Assembly (NCBI RefSeq): GCF_020520425.1
Contig: NC_079491.1
Location: 29,193,449-29,257,448, forward strand
Source: Spinacia oleracea
Taxonomy: Eukaryota; Streptophyta; Magnoliopsida; Caryophyllales; Amaranthaceae
DNA length: 64,000 nucleotides
Direction of reading: 5' to 3'
This document shows positions 11,620 to 24,200 of the stretch, piece after piece. The translations under genes were made by a program, and so were the position numbers. The notes under the pieces are model-generated. The model was not told the DNA's origin and did no database searches. It saw only the letters and a list, made by a program, of their open reading frames with translations. Within the stretch, counting starts at the first letter, position 1. Each line of letters opens with the position of its first letter.

Positions 11620-12914
11620 TGTGGAGTGTCTGATGAGTCTGCTACAGCTATAAAGGATGCTTTGCACATGGATTCTAGTGAACTTCCTTTCAGATACTTA
11701 GAAGTTCCTTTAGCTTCTACTAGACCTGGTTATTGGACAGGGTAGTCCAATGGATATAGGGTTAGGGTCAAGTTAATAGGGCTTTTATTGGGCAGGGCTC
11801 TTATTGGACATGGCCTTTATTGGACAGGGTCATTATAGGGTCAAACTTATACTACAATTAGTTTGAAAATAAAAATAGTAATGATACAAAAAATTACATG
11901 CATAGCTTCGTATTTACTTGTACTTGCACATGGCTCTTTTGTTTTTCATTTTTCATTGCTCGTTTATTGACCCGCCCAATAATGACCGCTATTGACCCGC
12001 GACCCGCTTTTGACCCGCCCATTATCGACCCTCTAAAAATGACCCTTTCAATACCCGACCCTCTTTTGACCCGCACCGACCCTGACCCGCCCCGCCCGAT
12101 AACCAGGCCTAGCTTCTACCAAGCTTAATTTTACTCAGTGTAAGTCTCTCATCGAAAAGATGGTTTCCAAGATAAGGGGTTGGTCTGCTAAACAACTATC
12201 ATATGCAGGTAGATTACAACTCGTAAAATAAGTTTTGCTGAGTATGCAGAATTTTTGGAGCCAAAATTTCCTCTTGTCTACAAAAGTTACAAAGGAAGTG
12301 CAAAGGATTTGCAGAGTGTATCTGTGAACTAGCACTGCTGATTATTCAAGGAAAGCCTTACTTATGTGGGAACAAATGTGCCTTCCTAGACTTGGGGTGG
12401 ATGGGGTTTGATTGATTTACCTAGTTGGAATAAAGCAGATGTTTGCAAGATGTTCTGGGCAGTCACCATGAAGCAGGAAAAATTATGGATTAGATGGCTC
12501 CATGCATGCTTATTACATCAAGGAAAAGGACATACGTGATACGGACAATGCCTATTCCTCAAAGTTTATCATACGGTCCTATATATTTTCACTATAAAGC
12601 AAATGTATTCGGCCATTCAAGGTACCACTCATCCTGTTGAGTCAAAAGCCATTTTCATTACTTGGCTTGTTGTCCTTAGAAGATTATCAACAAAAGATAG
12701 ACCGCTGAAGTGGAATATCCAAATTGATCAGTTGTGTTGTTTCTGTGGTACGGGCTTGAAGTCCATAGAGCACCTGTTTTTCCAATGTAGTTTTACCAGC
12801 AAAATTTGGAAGAGTGTTTTGTCATTATTGAAGATTCGAATAGATGTTTTAACTTTTGATGCGGAGGTGGTTAACGACAGGCCTTATCAAAAGTTGGATA
12901 GGGTAAATACATGA
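11620..12914 (+). pseudogene. decayed LINE ORF2 fragment (RT end to zinc finger), split by a MITE
   Basis: The translation resembles the distal reverse transcriptase and following domain of L1 LINEs: ALHMDSSELPFRYLEVPL, then KSLIEKMVSKIRGWSAKQLS and YAGRLQLVK, and at 12660-12830 the zf-RVT region with a C-x2-C ... H-x4-C pattern (CCFCGTGLKSIEHLFFQC). Several stops and frame changes make it non-functional. A 389-bp MITE (11721-12109) interrupts it; removing the insert and one copy of the 10-bp duplication rejoins the reading frame. Endonuclease and proximal RT sequence are missing. Confidence 0.85.
11721..12109. mobile_element. 389-bp TIR MITE with 10-bp target duplication
   Basis: Perfect direct repeats TAGCTTCTAC lie at 11711-11720 and 12110-12119. 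The ends are inverted: TAGACCTGGTTAT on the left and the complement of GGCCTGGTTAT on the right. The interior is a degenerate array of GGGTCAAAAG- and TGACCCGCC-like repeats without coding capacity. The 9-10-bp duplication is typical of Mutator-like elements, so I assign it there tentatively. Confidence 0.8.
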
Positions 12915-13293
12915 GTTTTGCTATAGTTGGGCTGGGATCCAAGAGACCATACATTTGATTGGTTTACTTACAATTTACAAATACCCAATTAAAAGAAAAA
13001 GAAGTGGTCAAAACACAATGGAGAGATGAGTAACGATGCAGTCGGGTGCATAGCATTTGAGAATTGAGAGGCTGACTAATTCAAAGAAAGACTAGATCAA
13101 TACATACATAATTCTTAAAAAGTTAGTATGTAATTATGTCTTATTTGTGATGTTGGGACAACACCCAACACGCTGATTTCTTTTCCTCGCATAACCGCGT
13201 AAAGTAGAAGTTAAAGTTTCAAGGGACAAATTCATCTATAAAATCCACCTTAATTAATTATTCACCTTAATTATCCACAAGGATTTAATACAA
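12915..13293 (+). promoter_or_regulatory. upstream region and putative TATA box of the NAC gene
   Basis: The intergenic stretch between the LINE fragment and the NAC start codon. TCTATAAAATCC at 13235-13246, about 55 bases before the ATG, is a good plant TATA box. That would give a very short 5' leader, so it may be a secondary promoter. No other operator can be named from sequence alone. Confidence 0.45.
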
Positions 13294-14303
13294 ATGGAAC
13301 AACTTCCACCTGGTTTTCGTTTCTACCCAACTGAAGAAGAGCTCATCACCTTCTACCTCCATAATAAATTCCATAACCAAAGACCGGAGCTAGACCGTGT
13401 CATCCCTTCCGTTGATATCTATAACTTTGAGCCATCCCAACTCCCAGGTTCTCATCCCTTCATTCATCAAAGTGTCACTTCATTTGGAGTACGTAAATGT
13501 AAATGTAAATGTAAATGTAAATATATTAATCAAATATGATTGCTTTATTCATTTATAGGTTTAGCAGGGGAGCTATGTCACGGGGACACCGAGCAATGGT
13601 TCTTCTTTATGCCCCAGCAGGATAGAGAAGTGCGAGGAGGGAGGCCTAATCGGACAACTGATTCTGGTTTTTGGAAGGCCACCGGCTCACCAAGCTATGT
13701 TTATTCATCACACAACAAAGTTTTAGGACTGAAGAAAACACTTGTTTTCTACAAGGGTAAAGCACCTACTGGCAGGAAAACCAAGTGGAAGATGAATGAA
13801 TATAAGGCTATCAAACAACAACACTTTCCGACTTCTAACGCCTCATCCTCCACAACTACTATTCCAGAGGTACTGTACCACAATTATCTAACTAATGTAT
13901 TAAGCCGTTTGTTTGTTTGGAAACGAACAACTTGAGCGTTTGCTAAACCAGTTTGTTTCAAAAAATGGTGCAGCTGAGGAATGGGTGCAGCTTGTGCAGG
14001 GTTTACATAACCTCAGGGTGTGCTCGGGCTTTCGATCGTCGGCCACCAGGAACAATCTCAAGTAACTTAAATACACAAAATGACTATGCTCTTCAAGCAA
14101 ACGAAGAAGCTTCACAAAATGCTAGTAATGTCACGAAAATGTTAACGGAGAAAAGCGGCTCAACCGATAGCTGTAACTCAGGGTGTGATGATCAGGGTCA
14201 GGGGACTGTCCACGAGGCTGCAGCTGGAAGCAGCTACAATTCTGAGATTGAGATGACTGAAGATGGTATCTTCTGGGACTGGAAACAACTAGATTGGTTA
14301 TAA
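13294..14303 (+). CDS. NAC-domain transcription factor, NAC090-like
   Basis: Plant-specific DNA-binding transcription factor. Three exons, 13294-13447, 13559-13869 and 13974-14303, join in phase to 264 residues. NAC subdomains are in order: [39 protein letters not shown] around AEQ-like [48 protein letters not shown] and [17 protein letters not shown] then ARAFDRRP. The variant QWFFF (not WYFF), [13 protein letters not shown] and the short C-terminal tail ending in DWKQLDWL match the NAC090/NAC036-type clade of small NACs. The tail is acidic and Ser-rich, a likely activation or repression region. The first donor (CCAG then GTTCTC) is weak; it is chosen because it keeps the conserved spacing between subdomains B and C. 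Converges with VAMP714. Confidence 0.93.
13490..13523 (+). repeat. hexanucleotide microsatellite GTAAAT in NAC intron 1
   Basis: Five near-perfect GTAAAT units lie about 40 bases after the inferred donor of NAC intron 1. Each unit contains a GTAAAT that resembles a plant 5' splice site. See the finding on alternative donors. Confidence 0.85.
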
Positions 14304-15264
14304 CTTGGATTCTCATTACCCAATATATTGAATCCAACAACTGAATAATATGATGGTTATACTTTTTGCATTCTTATCATATGAATCTCTTTTCTGACAG
14401 AAGAATATTGGACGGAAAAGGCCAGTAGAAAAACATCAAAATAAACAACTCATTTCCTGCTAAACCTGAGTATCCGACCCAGTTGCCATATATTTCTACT
14501 CATTATACTACTGTTCAGCTGTTTGTCACTTTTTCTGTTAAAATAAGGTCACGCCTAAGTGAATGTAATAGATACTATGGATCTCGCTTCAGCTTCAGTT
14601 TACAGTTTACACCCACCAGACTAGCCGCCCTGGCCACCAAAATGGAACTTCCGAGTACGGGTGGCCATGTACAGAGAAACTCCCAATCAGAGTAAACACA
14701 ACTTTCTGGCCCTTTTCTACAAAGTTGCTCTAAATGTTCCCATGTACAGATGACACAGCTAAAAGTATGGATGCCACTATGCCAGTGATCAATCAAATCC
14801 GTAATTTGGAACATTTACATTCAAAATATTCTGTCATCCTTCACATAATCCACAAAATCGGTGTATTCAGTCTACATGTTAACTTTCAGCAGCAGTCCAC
14901 ACTGAATTTTCTGCCAGCAAGCAAGTTTGAATAATCAATCCACATGGGAACAGACAAATGCAGATAAGCAAAAGGTATTTGTCATTACTAAGCAAAACTA
15001 GATCCATATTCACAGAATTAAAACATGACCATTCATCAAGCAAATTTGAGGCAAACACACATTTTGATGAATGTGCACCATGTATTTGGGTTTTTTCTGT
15101 ACAAACTTTCAAGGACAACAACACTTCATCCCCCAATGTGTCCAAACCCATCAAGAATTCGAACATGTTGGATCACACAATCAACCCTCTGAAATGAAGA
15201 GATAAACAACTCGACAAAGACCCTCTGTTAATTAGCTTCAGAAGAACTGATGCCAGCAAAGCAT
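14304..15264. other. convergent 3' region between NAC and VAMP714
   Basis: The 3' UTRs of both genes should lie here, NAC on plus from 14304 and VAMP714 on minus from 15264. Small ORFs on both strands have no family resemblance. No transposon termini are seen. Confidence 0.5.
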
Positions 15265-18200
15265 CTAAGATCTGCAATTTGGCAGAGTAAGACCTCCGCA
15301 GCAAGCAGCAATTATAATATACAGTAGCACAACTAGCAAGCATGTCAGCCAAACCCTGCAATGACGGATAACAAGATTATCACAATCGTAAATCAGCTGG
15401 AAAGCTGTGCAGCTTTAGCCTTGGAACATTTAATTCTCCAGTTCTCAATTTTAATAATCATTTGTGATAGCTGCCCTTATTCAGTACTGTTTTTTATTCT
15501 CTAATATAAATATTCCAAACAAGATTATGGTTCCAACTTTATCGAAATATCAACACACAAACTGCCTGAGATAACCAAAAAGAATGCAGCATTAATAAAA
15601 TTTTGAAACATCAAATTGGTTATTCCATACTCAATTTCCAAGTTCTAGCTCACCTTCAAGGTTCCTCGTATCCCCCTTCCGCCCCCAACACACACCCACA
15701 GACCCACCCGCCAACACACCCACAGACCCACCCACCAACACACTCCATATTCCCTGTAGGGATGTCAATGGGCCGATATATTCGTGAATAGCTCGTGAAC
15801 AAACTCGGTCAAAGCTCGGTCATATTAAGAAATGAACGAGTCTGAACAAAGATTTCAAGCTTGTTTAATAAACGAGACTAGCTCCAACAACATAATCTTC
15901 AACTCGTTTAGGTTCGCAAACAACTCGTTAATTACCGTTTACAAGCTTGTTTGTGATCGTTTAGGCTCGCGAAAGCTCGTTCATTATCGTTTATAAGCTT
16001 GTTCGTGTTCGTTTATAATCTAATTTAAAAGCTCGTTCAAGCTCGAATTTTAAATTTCAAAAAAATCATGACTATTTCTTATTTATAGTAAATATCACAA
16101 CAAATTACCAACATATATATTAATAACATTATGCATATACTTCCTCCGTTTCTATATAGTTGGAACATACACTTTTTCGAACAATTTAAGAAAAAGGAAT
16201 CAGACTCTTTATTATAAGGGCATAATGGGAGGATCCATTATTTTATTTGGTGGGTAAGAGGTTAGAAGTTACTCCCTTCGTCCCATAATGTTCTTCCATT
16301 TCCTTTTATGGTATCCCTAAATGATTTTTCCATTTCAATTCTTTCTTTTATAAATTTATGTTTTCTTCCTAAACTATCCTTATAAATTTGTTTAATGACA
16401 CATTTGTCCTAAATTATTATAGAAAATTGTGACCACATTAATATACATGGGAATGTGTTTTTTTTTTTTTTTTTTTTTTTTTTGGCAAGCAAGTAACAGA
16501 TTTTATTAATTACCAACCACCAATTTACAACTCAAAGTGACAGCCCAACAGCTACACTAAGAAAACAGAAGCTAAGAACACTTAGCTAAAAAGCCTAAAC
16601 AACACCCAAACTAGAGTGAAGAAAACCAATCCCTATCTCTGGAACTCACTTTCCTACCCATGATGTTCTGAATTCTGCCTCTAACATCAGTCTGCACATT
16701 CTTGACCACTTGATTTTTCATTCCTAGCCTTCCAAACATGGTACACAAGACCAGCAATCACTGTGTACATTACTTTCCTTCTAAAATCACCCTTAGTGTA
16801 TCTTTCAGCCTTTCTGAGAAGGGGGAACAGGCCTAGATCCCCACCAGGAATGCCAACCCAAGTGAGCACAGCCTTCTTACAGTCATCACTAAAACAGCAA
16901 TCAAAGAACAGATGAATGCTTGACTCAGTTTCTCTACCACAGATGGAACACAAATCATCAGTTCCTATTCCATATTGATGCAGTCTATCCTTTGTTTTCA
17001 GTTTGCCTTGGATAGCTAACCACAGGATGAACCTGTGTTTTGGGACAGTTAACCTGTTCCAAATATAATGAGACCATTGGACCTTCATACCCCCCTCAAT
17101 CATTCTGGTGTACATACCTCTGATGGTATAGGCAGTATCAAAAAGCCATTGCTCACTGAATTTGTCATTGCACCATTTTTTGACATGACAGATATACTTC
17201 ACCACCCAGCTTGCTGTAGAAGTGGGGGTGAAATCAGACCAGTTCTTTCTCTTCACATAAACTGCATGGATCCATCTTACCCATAAGTTATCCTGTTTTT
17301 GAGCCACAACCCATGCCAATTTTCCAATAGCAGCCTTATTCCAAAGAAGCAGATTCCTAAAACCCAACCCTCCCTGTGTTTTAGGCCAACAAAGTTTGTC
17401 CCAAGCTACAGAACCAGGCCTGCAATCATCATAAGAACCATGCCACAAATAAGATCTGCAAACAGCATTTATTTTCCTCAAGACAGCTTTGGGGAAAACA
17501 AACATTTGAGCCCAATAAACACAGATGCTCATGAGCACTGAGTTTATGAGTTGAATTCTTCCAGCAAAAGAGATGTTTCTAGAGCTCCAAACTTTTATTC
17601 TGAGAGTCATCTTTTCAACCAAAGCTTCACAGTCACTACTTTTCAGCTTACCAGTACCGATTGGGACACCTAAATACTTGAAAGGGAGAGACCCAAATCT
17701 GAAACCAGAAAGGTGCCCAATAGTGTTCTTATCCTCCTGATTTATACCACAGCAATAGATGGAGGACTTGTGAGCATTAACCTTAAGCCCTGTGGTTTCA
17801 GAGAACAAGTTGAAACCTTCCAACATAATGTTCACCACTTTGGGGTCCCCCTTACAGAACATTAAGAGGTCATCAGCAAAGCACATATGATTCAAAGCTA
17901 GCAGTTTGCATCTAGAGTGAAATCTGAATTGAGGGTGTTGACCAATTGCTTTCATAGTTCTGGAAAAATATTCCATACAGAGAGTGAACAGAAGAGGGGA
18001 GAGAGGGTCCCCTTGTCTCAGGCCTCTAGTTGGCTGAATTAACTCAGTGGGCACCCCATTGATCAATATTGAGTATTGAGTGGTGGTGAGACAGGTCATA
18101 ACAAGCTTGGTGAAATGGGAGGGGAAACCCAAATTGACCATAGCTTCCTCTAAGAAGCTCCATTCCACTGTATCATAGGCCTTTTGTAAATCAAGTTTCA

Positions 18201-21200
18201 TCATGCAACAAGGTACTTTCTGGCTATTTTTGTACATCTTCACTATGTCTTGACAAACAAGCACATTGTGAAGGATAGATCTCCCAGCTACAAATGCTCC
18301 TTGGTTGTGGGAGATAATATCTGGAAGAACTGAATTGAGTTTCTCACACATAAGCTTAGAGATACACTTGTAAATGACAGAACAACAGGCTATGGGTCTA
18401 AAATCCCCCACTGAAGAGGGCACTTTCACCTTAGGCACCAGAGTGATAGAAGTGATGTTCACTTCTTTTAGAATTTTTCCTGTTTCAAAAAAATCTTTGA
18501 TTGCACTGTGGATATCCCCTTTGATGGTATCCCAAGCAGTTCTGAAGAAATGACTGTTAAAGCCATCCATCCCAGGAGCTTTAGAACTAGGGATTGCATC
18601 TAACACCCTCTTAATGTCCTCCACTGTAACAGAACAAACTAATCTTCCTCTGTGAGTGTCATTCAGTCTAGGTCCCATATCCATGACTGCCTCAAGTAAT
18701 GGTGCTTTATTCTCCATAGTGGTACAGAAAAGATTTTTGTAAAACTGCACAAAAGCCATTTGAACTTCTGTATCAGTTTGAACCCATTTTCCTTCCCCAT
18801 TATGAATGGCATAAATTCTGTTTTGTTTTCTCCTTTGTCTAATACTTTGGTGGAAAGCTTTTGTGTTTTCATCACCATTCTGAAGCCATTGCACTTTTGC
18901 TGTTTGCTGCAGGTAAGAAAGGTAGTTCTCTCTAGCTCTTCTATACTCATCTGATGCTACTTTCTCCCTTGAAGCTAGCCCCTGATCACCAGGAGTAGAA
19001 TGAAGAAGATTCTGCACTTCAAGCAAGGCTTTGTGTCTTTTGATCTGTTCAGCTTCAACATTGTTGTAACCCTCTTGATTCAAAACTTTTAGGTCCATTT
19101 TTATCCACTTCAGTTTCTGCATCACCCTATACATGGGACACCCATACACATACTTTTTCCAGTTCTCCTCAACAATGGTGTTGAACCTAGGGGAAGTGGT
19201 CCACATATTGAAAAAACGAAAGGGTCTTTTTTGAGGTGCTCTTTGATAGCAATTGAGAAGCATGGGACTATGATCATAATGACCTTCTGGCATGAAGTTT
19301 GCCTCAGCAGTATCAAACAAATCATTCCACTCTGAGTTAGCCAACACCCTATCAATCCTAGAGAAAACTCTATCCTCTCCATCTTGCTTGTTGTTCCAAG
19401 TATAGAGTCTCCCTACTGTTTTTACTTCAGTTAGCTTACAATGGAGCATACAGTTCCTCATTGGCTGCACTTCAGAAAGTCTAACTATGGATCCTATCCT
19501 ATCATCTAGATCCATCATGGAGTTGAAATCCCCCATCACTATCCAAGCATCAGAACATGAGTCTGCAATTATTTTAAGGGAATGCCACAAAGGCTCCCTG
19601 GTGGCCCTCTCATGGAGACCATACACAAAAGTGCACCAAAATCCAACATCAGCTCCTCTAGGAGTGACATAACAATGCATAAACTGAGTGTCAATGAGTT
19701 TTATATCCACAGTGAAAGAATCAGGGTCCCAAGCAATAACTATTCTACCATTTTTATGGCAACAAAGATTAGTAGAAAAACACCAATTGGGGCAAACATT
19801 CAAGTACAAATCCCCCATTCTAGGGGCTTTCACCCTAGTTTCAAGAAGGCTGAAAAGTTTGACATTATGAGAGGCAATAAACCTTCTCACTTCATTTTGC
19901 TTATCCTTCCTATTCAGCCCTCTAACATTCCAACACAGAATGCTATCCATTGGGAGAAGGGGATGTCACCCCCTGACCCAATGGACTCTCCATATCATCT
20001 TCTACCCTAATATCATCATCATCATCTAAAGCCAAGAAAGAGTTACCAGTTTGGATTGGTTTCAGTTGGCTGCTTCTGTGTTTATTAAATCTTGTGGCAA
20101 GAACAAACCCATCAGCATCTGGTTCCTGCATCTTTGGTTGGACCACTGTAACTGTGTTGGTGGGTTGTACCCTTTTAGGTGCCCATATCTTCTTCCCTTT
20201 GTTGACCCTCTTATGGCACTTCTCCATGGTGTGCCCCATTCCCTTACAGATTGAGCAAGAAATAGGCAGCCAGTCATACTCCACTCTTTGATCAATGATC
20301 ACACCCTTCTCATCCAGAAACTGTATCAGTTCAGGAAACTCCTGATCAATCCTAACCTCCACCAGAACTTTTGCAAACAACAGTTTATCCCTGTGTTGTG
20401 TGGCTTGATCCACTTTGATCACTGTGCCCACTAACCCTGCAATCTTCTTCAAACTCTTTTCCCCCCAGTATTTAACCTCTAACCCATGTAATTTGATCCA
20501 TATTGGGACCAACTTCACTGGATCTTTGGTGAAATTGGAATCAGCTGTCCATGGCTTAACTATGACTGGTTTTGAATCAAAGAACTGAGCAGGTCCACTC
20601 AGAACTTTGTGGCAATTTTCCATAGTAGTAAACCGAATCAGGAATACCCCCTTCCCCACCAATGAGACTTTATCAATCCCAAATTTCCCCCAAACTCGAT
20701 TCACAAATCCTGCCATCACATTTTGGGGTGGGTTTGCCCCTAAAATGTAGCAAATGATCGAGGATTGCCAAAACGCAATCTCATCCTCAATATCCTCCTC
20801 TTCAATCTGAATCATCATTGTTTTAATCGGACTTACCGCATTGTTAATCGGAACTTCATCTGCAACTAATTGATCATCAGTTACTCTGTTTTCCGAGTTT
20901 CCTAACTCTCGCCCTGATTGAAAATGCGTAGACAGCGTCTTACCCGCACTTAAACCATTGATCCAAGCATTAAACTCCGTTCGAACCTGAGATTGTCTCT
21001 GCAAATCCTTCAGTGCAGTTGAAGGGGAGAGAATTTGTTCCGCCAAGAGGGTTTCAATGTCTGGGTTTGTTTTCGGGCTTTCAGAAATCTCATCAACGTC
21101 CTCCAATGGAGAACTAGGTTGTTGTGCTCGTGTTACTGGTTTCGTCACTATCACATTATCCTTCTGCTTCGCGCCATTGCTGGATTTGCTTGCTTGTTTG

Positions 21201-24200
21201 CGAGGTCTTCCCATGGTGTCGAAGAGGTCGCCTCTTCGAAACCTCCCAAACGCAGGCCTACAATTCCGTTTTGTTTTGTTTCGAGTTTTGCTTAACGTAA
21301 CTATGGAATGTGTTTTTTTAATTATCAATTCAAGGATGAGTTGAATACAACATAACATCGGAGTAGTTATTTTATCTATTCCCAACATTGAATTGCGTAC
21401 TTTTCTATAAAATACAAATATAAATGTATAAACAATTGTAAATTACACAATGTTTCAAATTTCTTAATTACCGTGAAAAACATTAAACGGGAAAAACATT
21501 ATGGCACGGAGGAAGTAATAAAGAGAATAAAGTGAGGGTATAAATGTCATTGCATACAGGGAAAAACATTATGGCACGGAGGAAGCAATAAAGTGAGGGT
21601 AAATAAAAAGAAACTAAGAAAGTATTATTTTAGGAGATTATAAGATAGTACTACTTTGTCTACTATGCAAAAAAAAATTGAATTGTTTATTTTTTTCAAT
21701 TTTTTTAAAATATGTTATGTTCGTTTGAATTCAATCTTGCTCGTTTATCAAGGGTCATTTGTTAAAAGGTCGTTTATGTTAATCTAGTTTGGCTCGAGCT
21801 CGAATTTAAACAAGCTACTCGTAAGTTAAGCTCCAACAATGAAAAACATAAATGAGCCTAGCTCGTTTAAGCTCAGCTCAAGCAGCAATATTCCTCATCA
21901 AGCCTAGCTCGAACAGGCAAAATAATAAAAGAACGGTTAAGCTCGGCTCGAACCGCGATATTTCTTATCAAGCCTAGCTCGAACATCCAAATACTTGGTT
22001 CGGCTCGGCTCATTGACATCTCTAGTTCCCTACTTGCGTAACCTCTACCTATGAGGGCATAATGTTTTGAGGCTAATAATGTTTGTTTTAAAGATAAGAG
22101 AAAACTGCGCAAAAAGGTGAGTAAATCTTACAATAACTTGGCATTTTTCATCCAAAGGGCACGACGAAGACGCTTTGACTGCTTCCTGAAATGGAAAGCG
22201 TTATCCTGCATTGTTGCAGTTTTATCTACAAGGAGCTCAATTCTGTCACCTCTCTCCAGTATCTTCTCAATATTTTCTACCATAATTGTCCGGATCTGGA
22301 CATACCAAAATTTTCAGAACTGTCGGACCAAAAAAATTCAGAATATATAGTGTCGAAAAAAGAAATTGCTGGACACTAATGGAACTACTGATTATTGATA
22401 ATGAAGGAAGACATAAAAAAAAACATACACTATAAGGCTTGTTCGGTTCAACTGATTTAGTTAACTTATCTTATTTTACGTAAAATTGTCTGGAAAAAAC
22501 TTATTTAGTCTTTTAACAAAATAGAGCATAAGTACTATACATTAAGAAACAACAAAAATAAATAATTACGAAGACAGTGTCTTCCACAGTTTAATAAGCT
22601 GAGGGAAAAATTGATTACTATAATCCAACATTTGGCATGGTTCACTAAGAGAAACTATTTTTAATGAGCCCTAATGATTTTTGACCGGTTTCATGGGTAA
22701 AAAAGTTTGATGTGGCCTATTTTCTCCCTAAACCAATTTAATGTTTGACACTTGTCATTATCTTATTGGCCACTCGTTCTATTTTATTTTTTTCTCTTAA
22801 TCTCATTGTTTTTCTCTCTCTTCCTTCACCTCCTTACTCCTCCTTTCCTTTCTCCCCTCACTTTAATCCCAGTTTTCCGCCACTGAAGCAATTCATTGAG
22901 TTATTATCAATTATGGTTTGGAATTTTATCATTTACGATTATAGTTGTTAAAAGCTGATGCCACGACCCATGGGTTGTTGTCAATCCCTCTATAATCCAA
23001 TCCTCATCACCGGTTCACGAATTAAGCAATATGAAGTTGTCTAGAATCCAAAAACCCATTTTTTTAGCATTTCAATCAAACAAAGATATGGATTATCTCC
23101 ATTTCCATTTACCCTGTCCGGGTCAACCACCACAAGCCACTTTTGACTCAAAATTATCGATGGAACACTTGCAAACATGTCCCAAATGTCTCAAAACGAA
23201 CTCCCAAATCTCACCTGTGTTTCTCTCTCCTCTCTTGAGGTTTCTACCGGATCTGCTGCTCCCTTACGAGTTACAGCGCTGCTTACGCCTCCACCAGCAT
23301 GCCGCCAAATAACACATAGGTGGGATTAATTTTAGCGAACAGGTCAAAGGTTGAATTATTAGAATCAACTTTTCCTAAGCTGAGAGGTAAACATGCTACT
23401 TGTAAGGATACACCAATGCAAGAGATATTCTCTTAAGTATCTCATGCTCACAAAAGATGGACGTGGATCATAATAGGGTCTCCACTCCAGTTCAGTCAAC
23501 CAAGAAACCAAAGCACCAATGATAAAACGATTCACTGCTACGAGCAAGTGAAACTCTTGCATCGCAAGCCTTCTCCACAAATTGCAACAAGTGATACAAT
23601 ACGTGCATCAAAAACGAGCAGACATATAAATGTAAATAATAAAGCAATAAGAACAACATCAACTACAAATGAAACTCGTACAGAATACTAAAGCCTAAAA
23701 GAAACTTGCCTCATTAACTTCTCCTCTGACACGGTTGATAGTATCTGCTGAAGGGTTGCTGGAAAAGAACTCCATTTGCTGATGCAAAACTCTAGAGAAC
23801 TCATCATTCACAGCGTAGGCAGGTGCATGCTGGGCTATTTTTCCATAGTTTTTCATGAACCGCATATGAATCTCCTCCAAGTACGAGAATGGGATACGTC
23901 CTACCAAATAACAAAAAGACATATAAGAAAAGACTCCATGAACAAGACAATCAAACACGACAATGAAGGTCCTTTTGTGGAGAAGTTAAGATATAAGAAA
24001 ATACTCCATGAACAAGACAACCAAACACCACAATGAAGGTCCTTTTGTGGAGAAGTTAAGTGTGAAAAGTCAGGAAACATTTAGGCACATCAAAATAAAG
24101 AACAGACATAAATACAAGATAGAATTAGGGGTTTGGCCTCCACGCAAGATTGCGATCAAGCATATCGATAAACAAAGTACTTGCTCCATTTCAGTATAAT

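Larger units (their letters stand above)
16458..21302 (-). mobile_element. apparently full-length L1-type LINE in VAMP714 intron 3
   Basis: The element reads on the minus strand, 5' end near 21302 and poly(A) tail shown as a T run at 16458-16483. The flanks share GGAATGTG followed by Ts (16450-16460 and 21305-21319), a target-site duplication typical of target-primed reverse transcription. It carries a short 5' leader, ORF1, an overlapping ORF2, and a roughly 200-base 3' UTR. Both ORFs are open throughout, so the element looks recently inserted and possibly competent. It has no RNase H domain, unlike the LINEs near 42 kb and 58 kb. Confidence 0.88.
16272..21515. mobile_element. Stowaway-like element carrying the L1 insertion
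   Basis: The left end CTCCCTTCGTCCCATAATG and, on the right, the complement CATTATGGCACGGAGGAAG form terminal inverted repeats flanked by TA. The right end is duplicated nearby (about 21560-21586), so the outer structure is not simple. The L1 LINE sits between the two ends. Confidence 0.6.
15757..22024. mobile_element. hAT-like element in VAMP714 intron 3, split by later insertions
   Basis: The left terminus TAGGGATGTCAATG (15757) and the right terminus CATTGACATCTCTA (ending 22024) are inverted repeats with one mismatch, of the hAT type. Flanks are ATTCCCTG and GTTCCCTA, an 8-bp target duplication with six matches. Both arms are made of diverged GCTCGTTTA / AGCTCGAAC repeats (15775-16060 and 21720-22010) with no transposase. 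All between about 16140 and 21700 is later insertion. Confidence 0.75.

Noticed and set aside
21215-21388. 58 extra N-terminal codons of LINE ORF1
   Set aside because: They extend past the LINE 5' end and target duplication into flanking DNA; the ATG at 21214 gives a family-like start.
22745-23312. ORFs in VAMP714 intron 2 as a nested gene
   Set aside because: Short, biased in composition and without family signature; better explained as intron.
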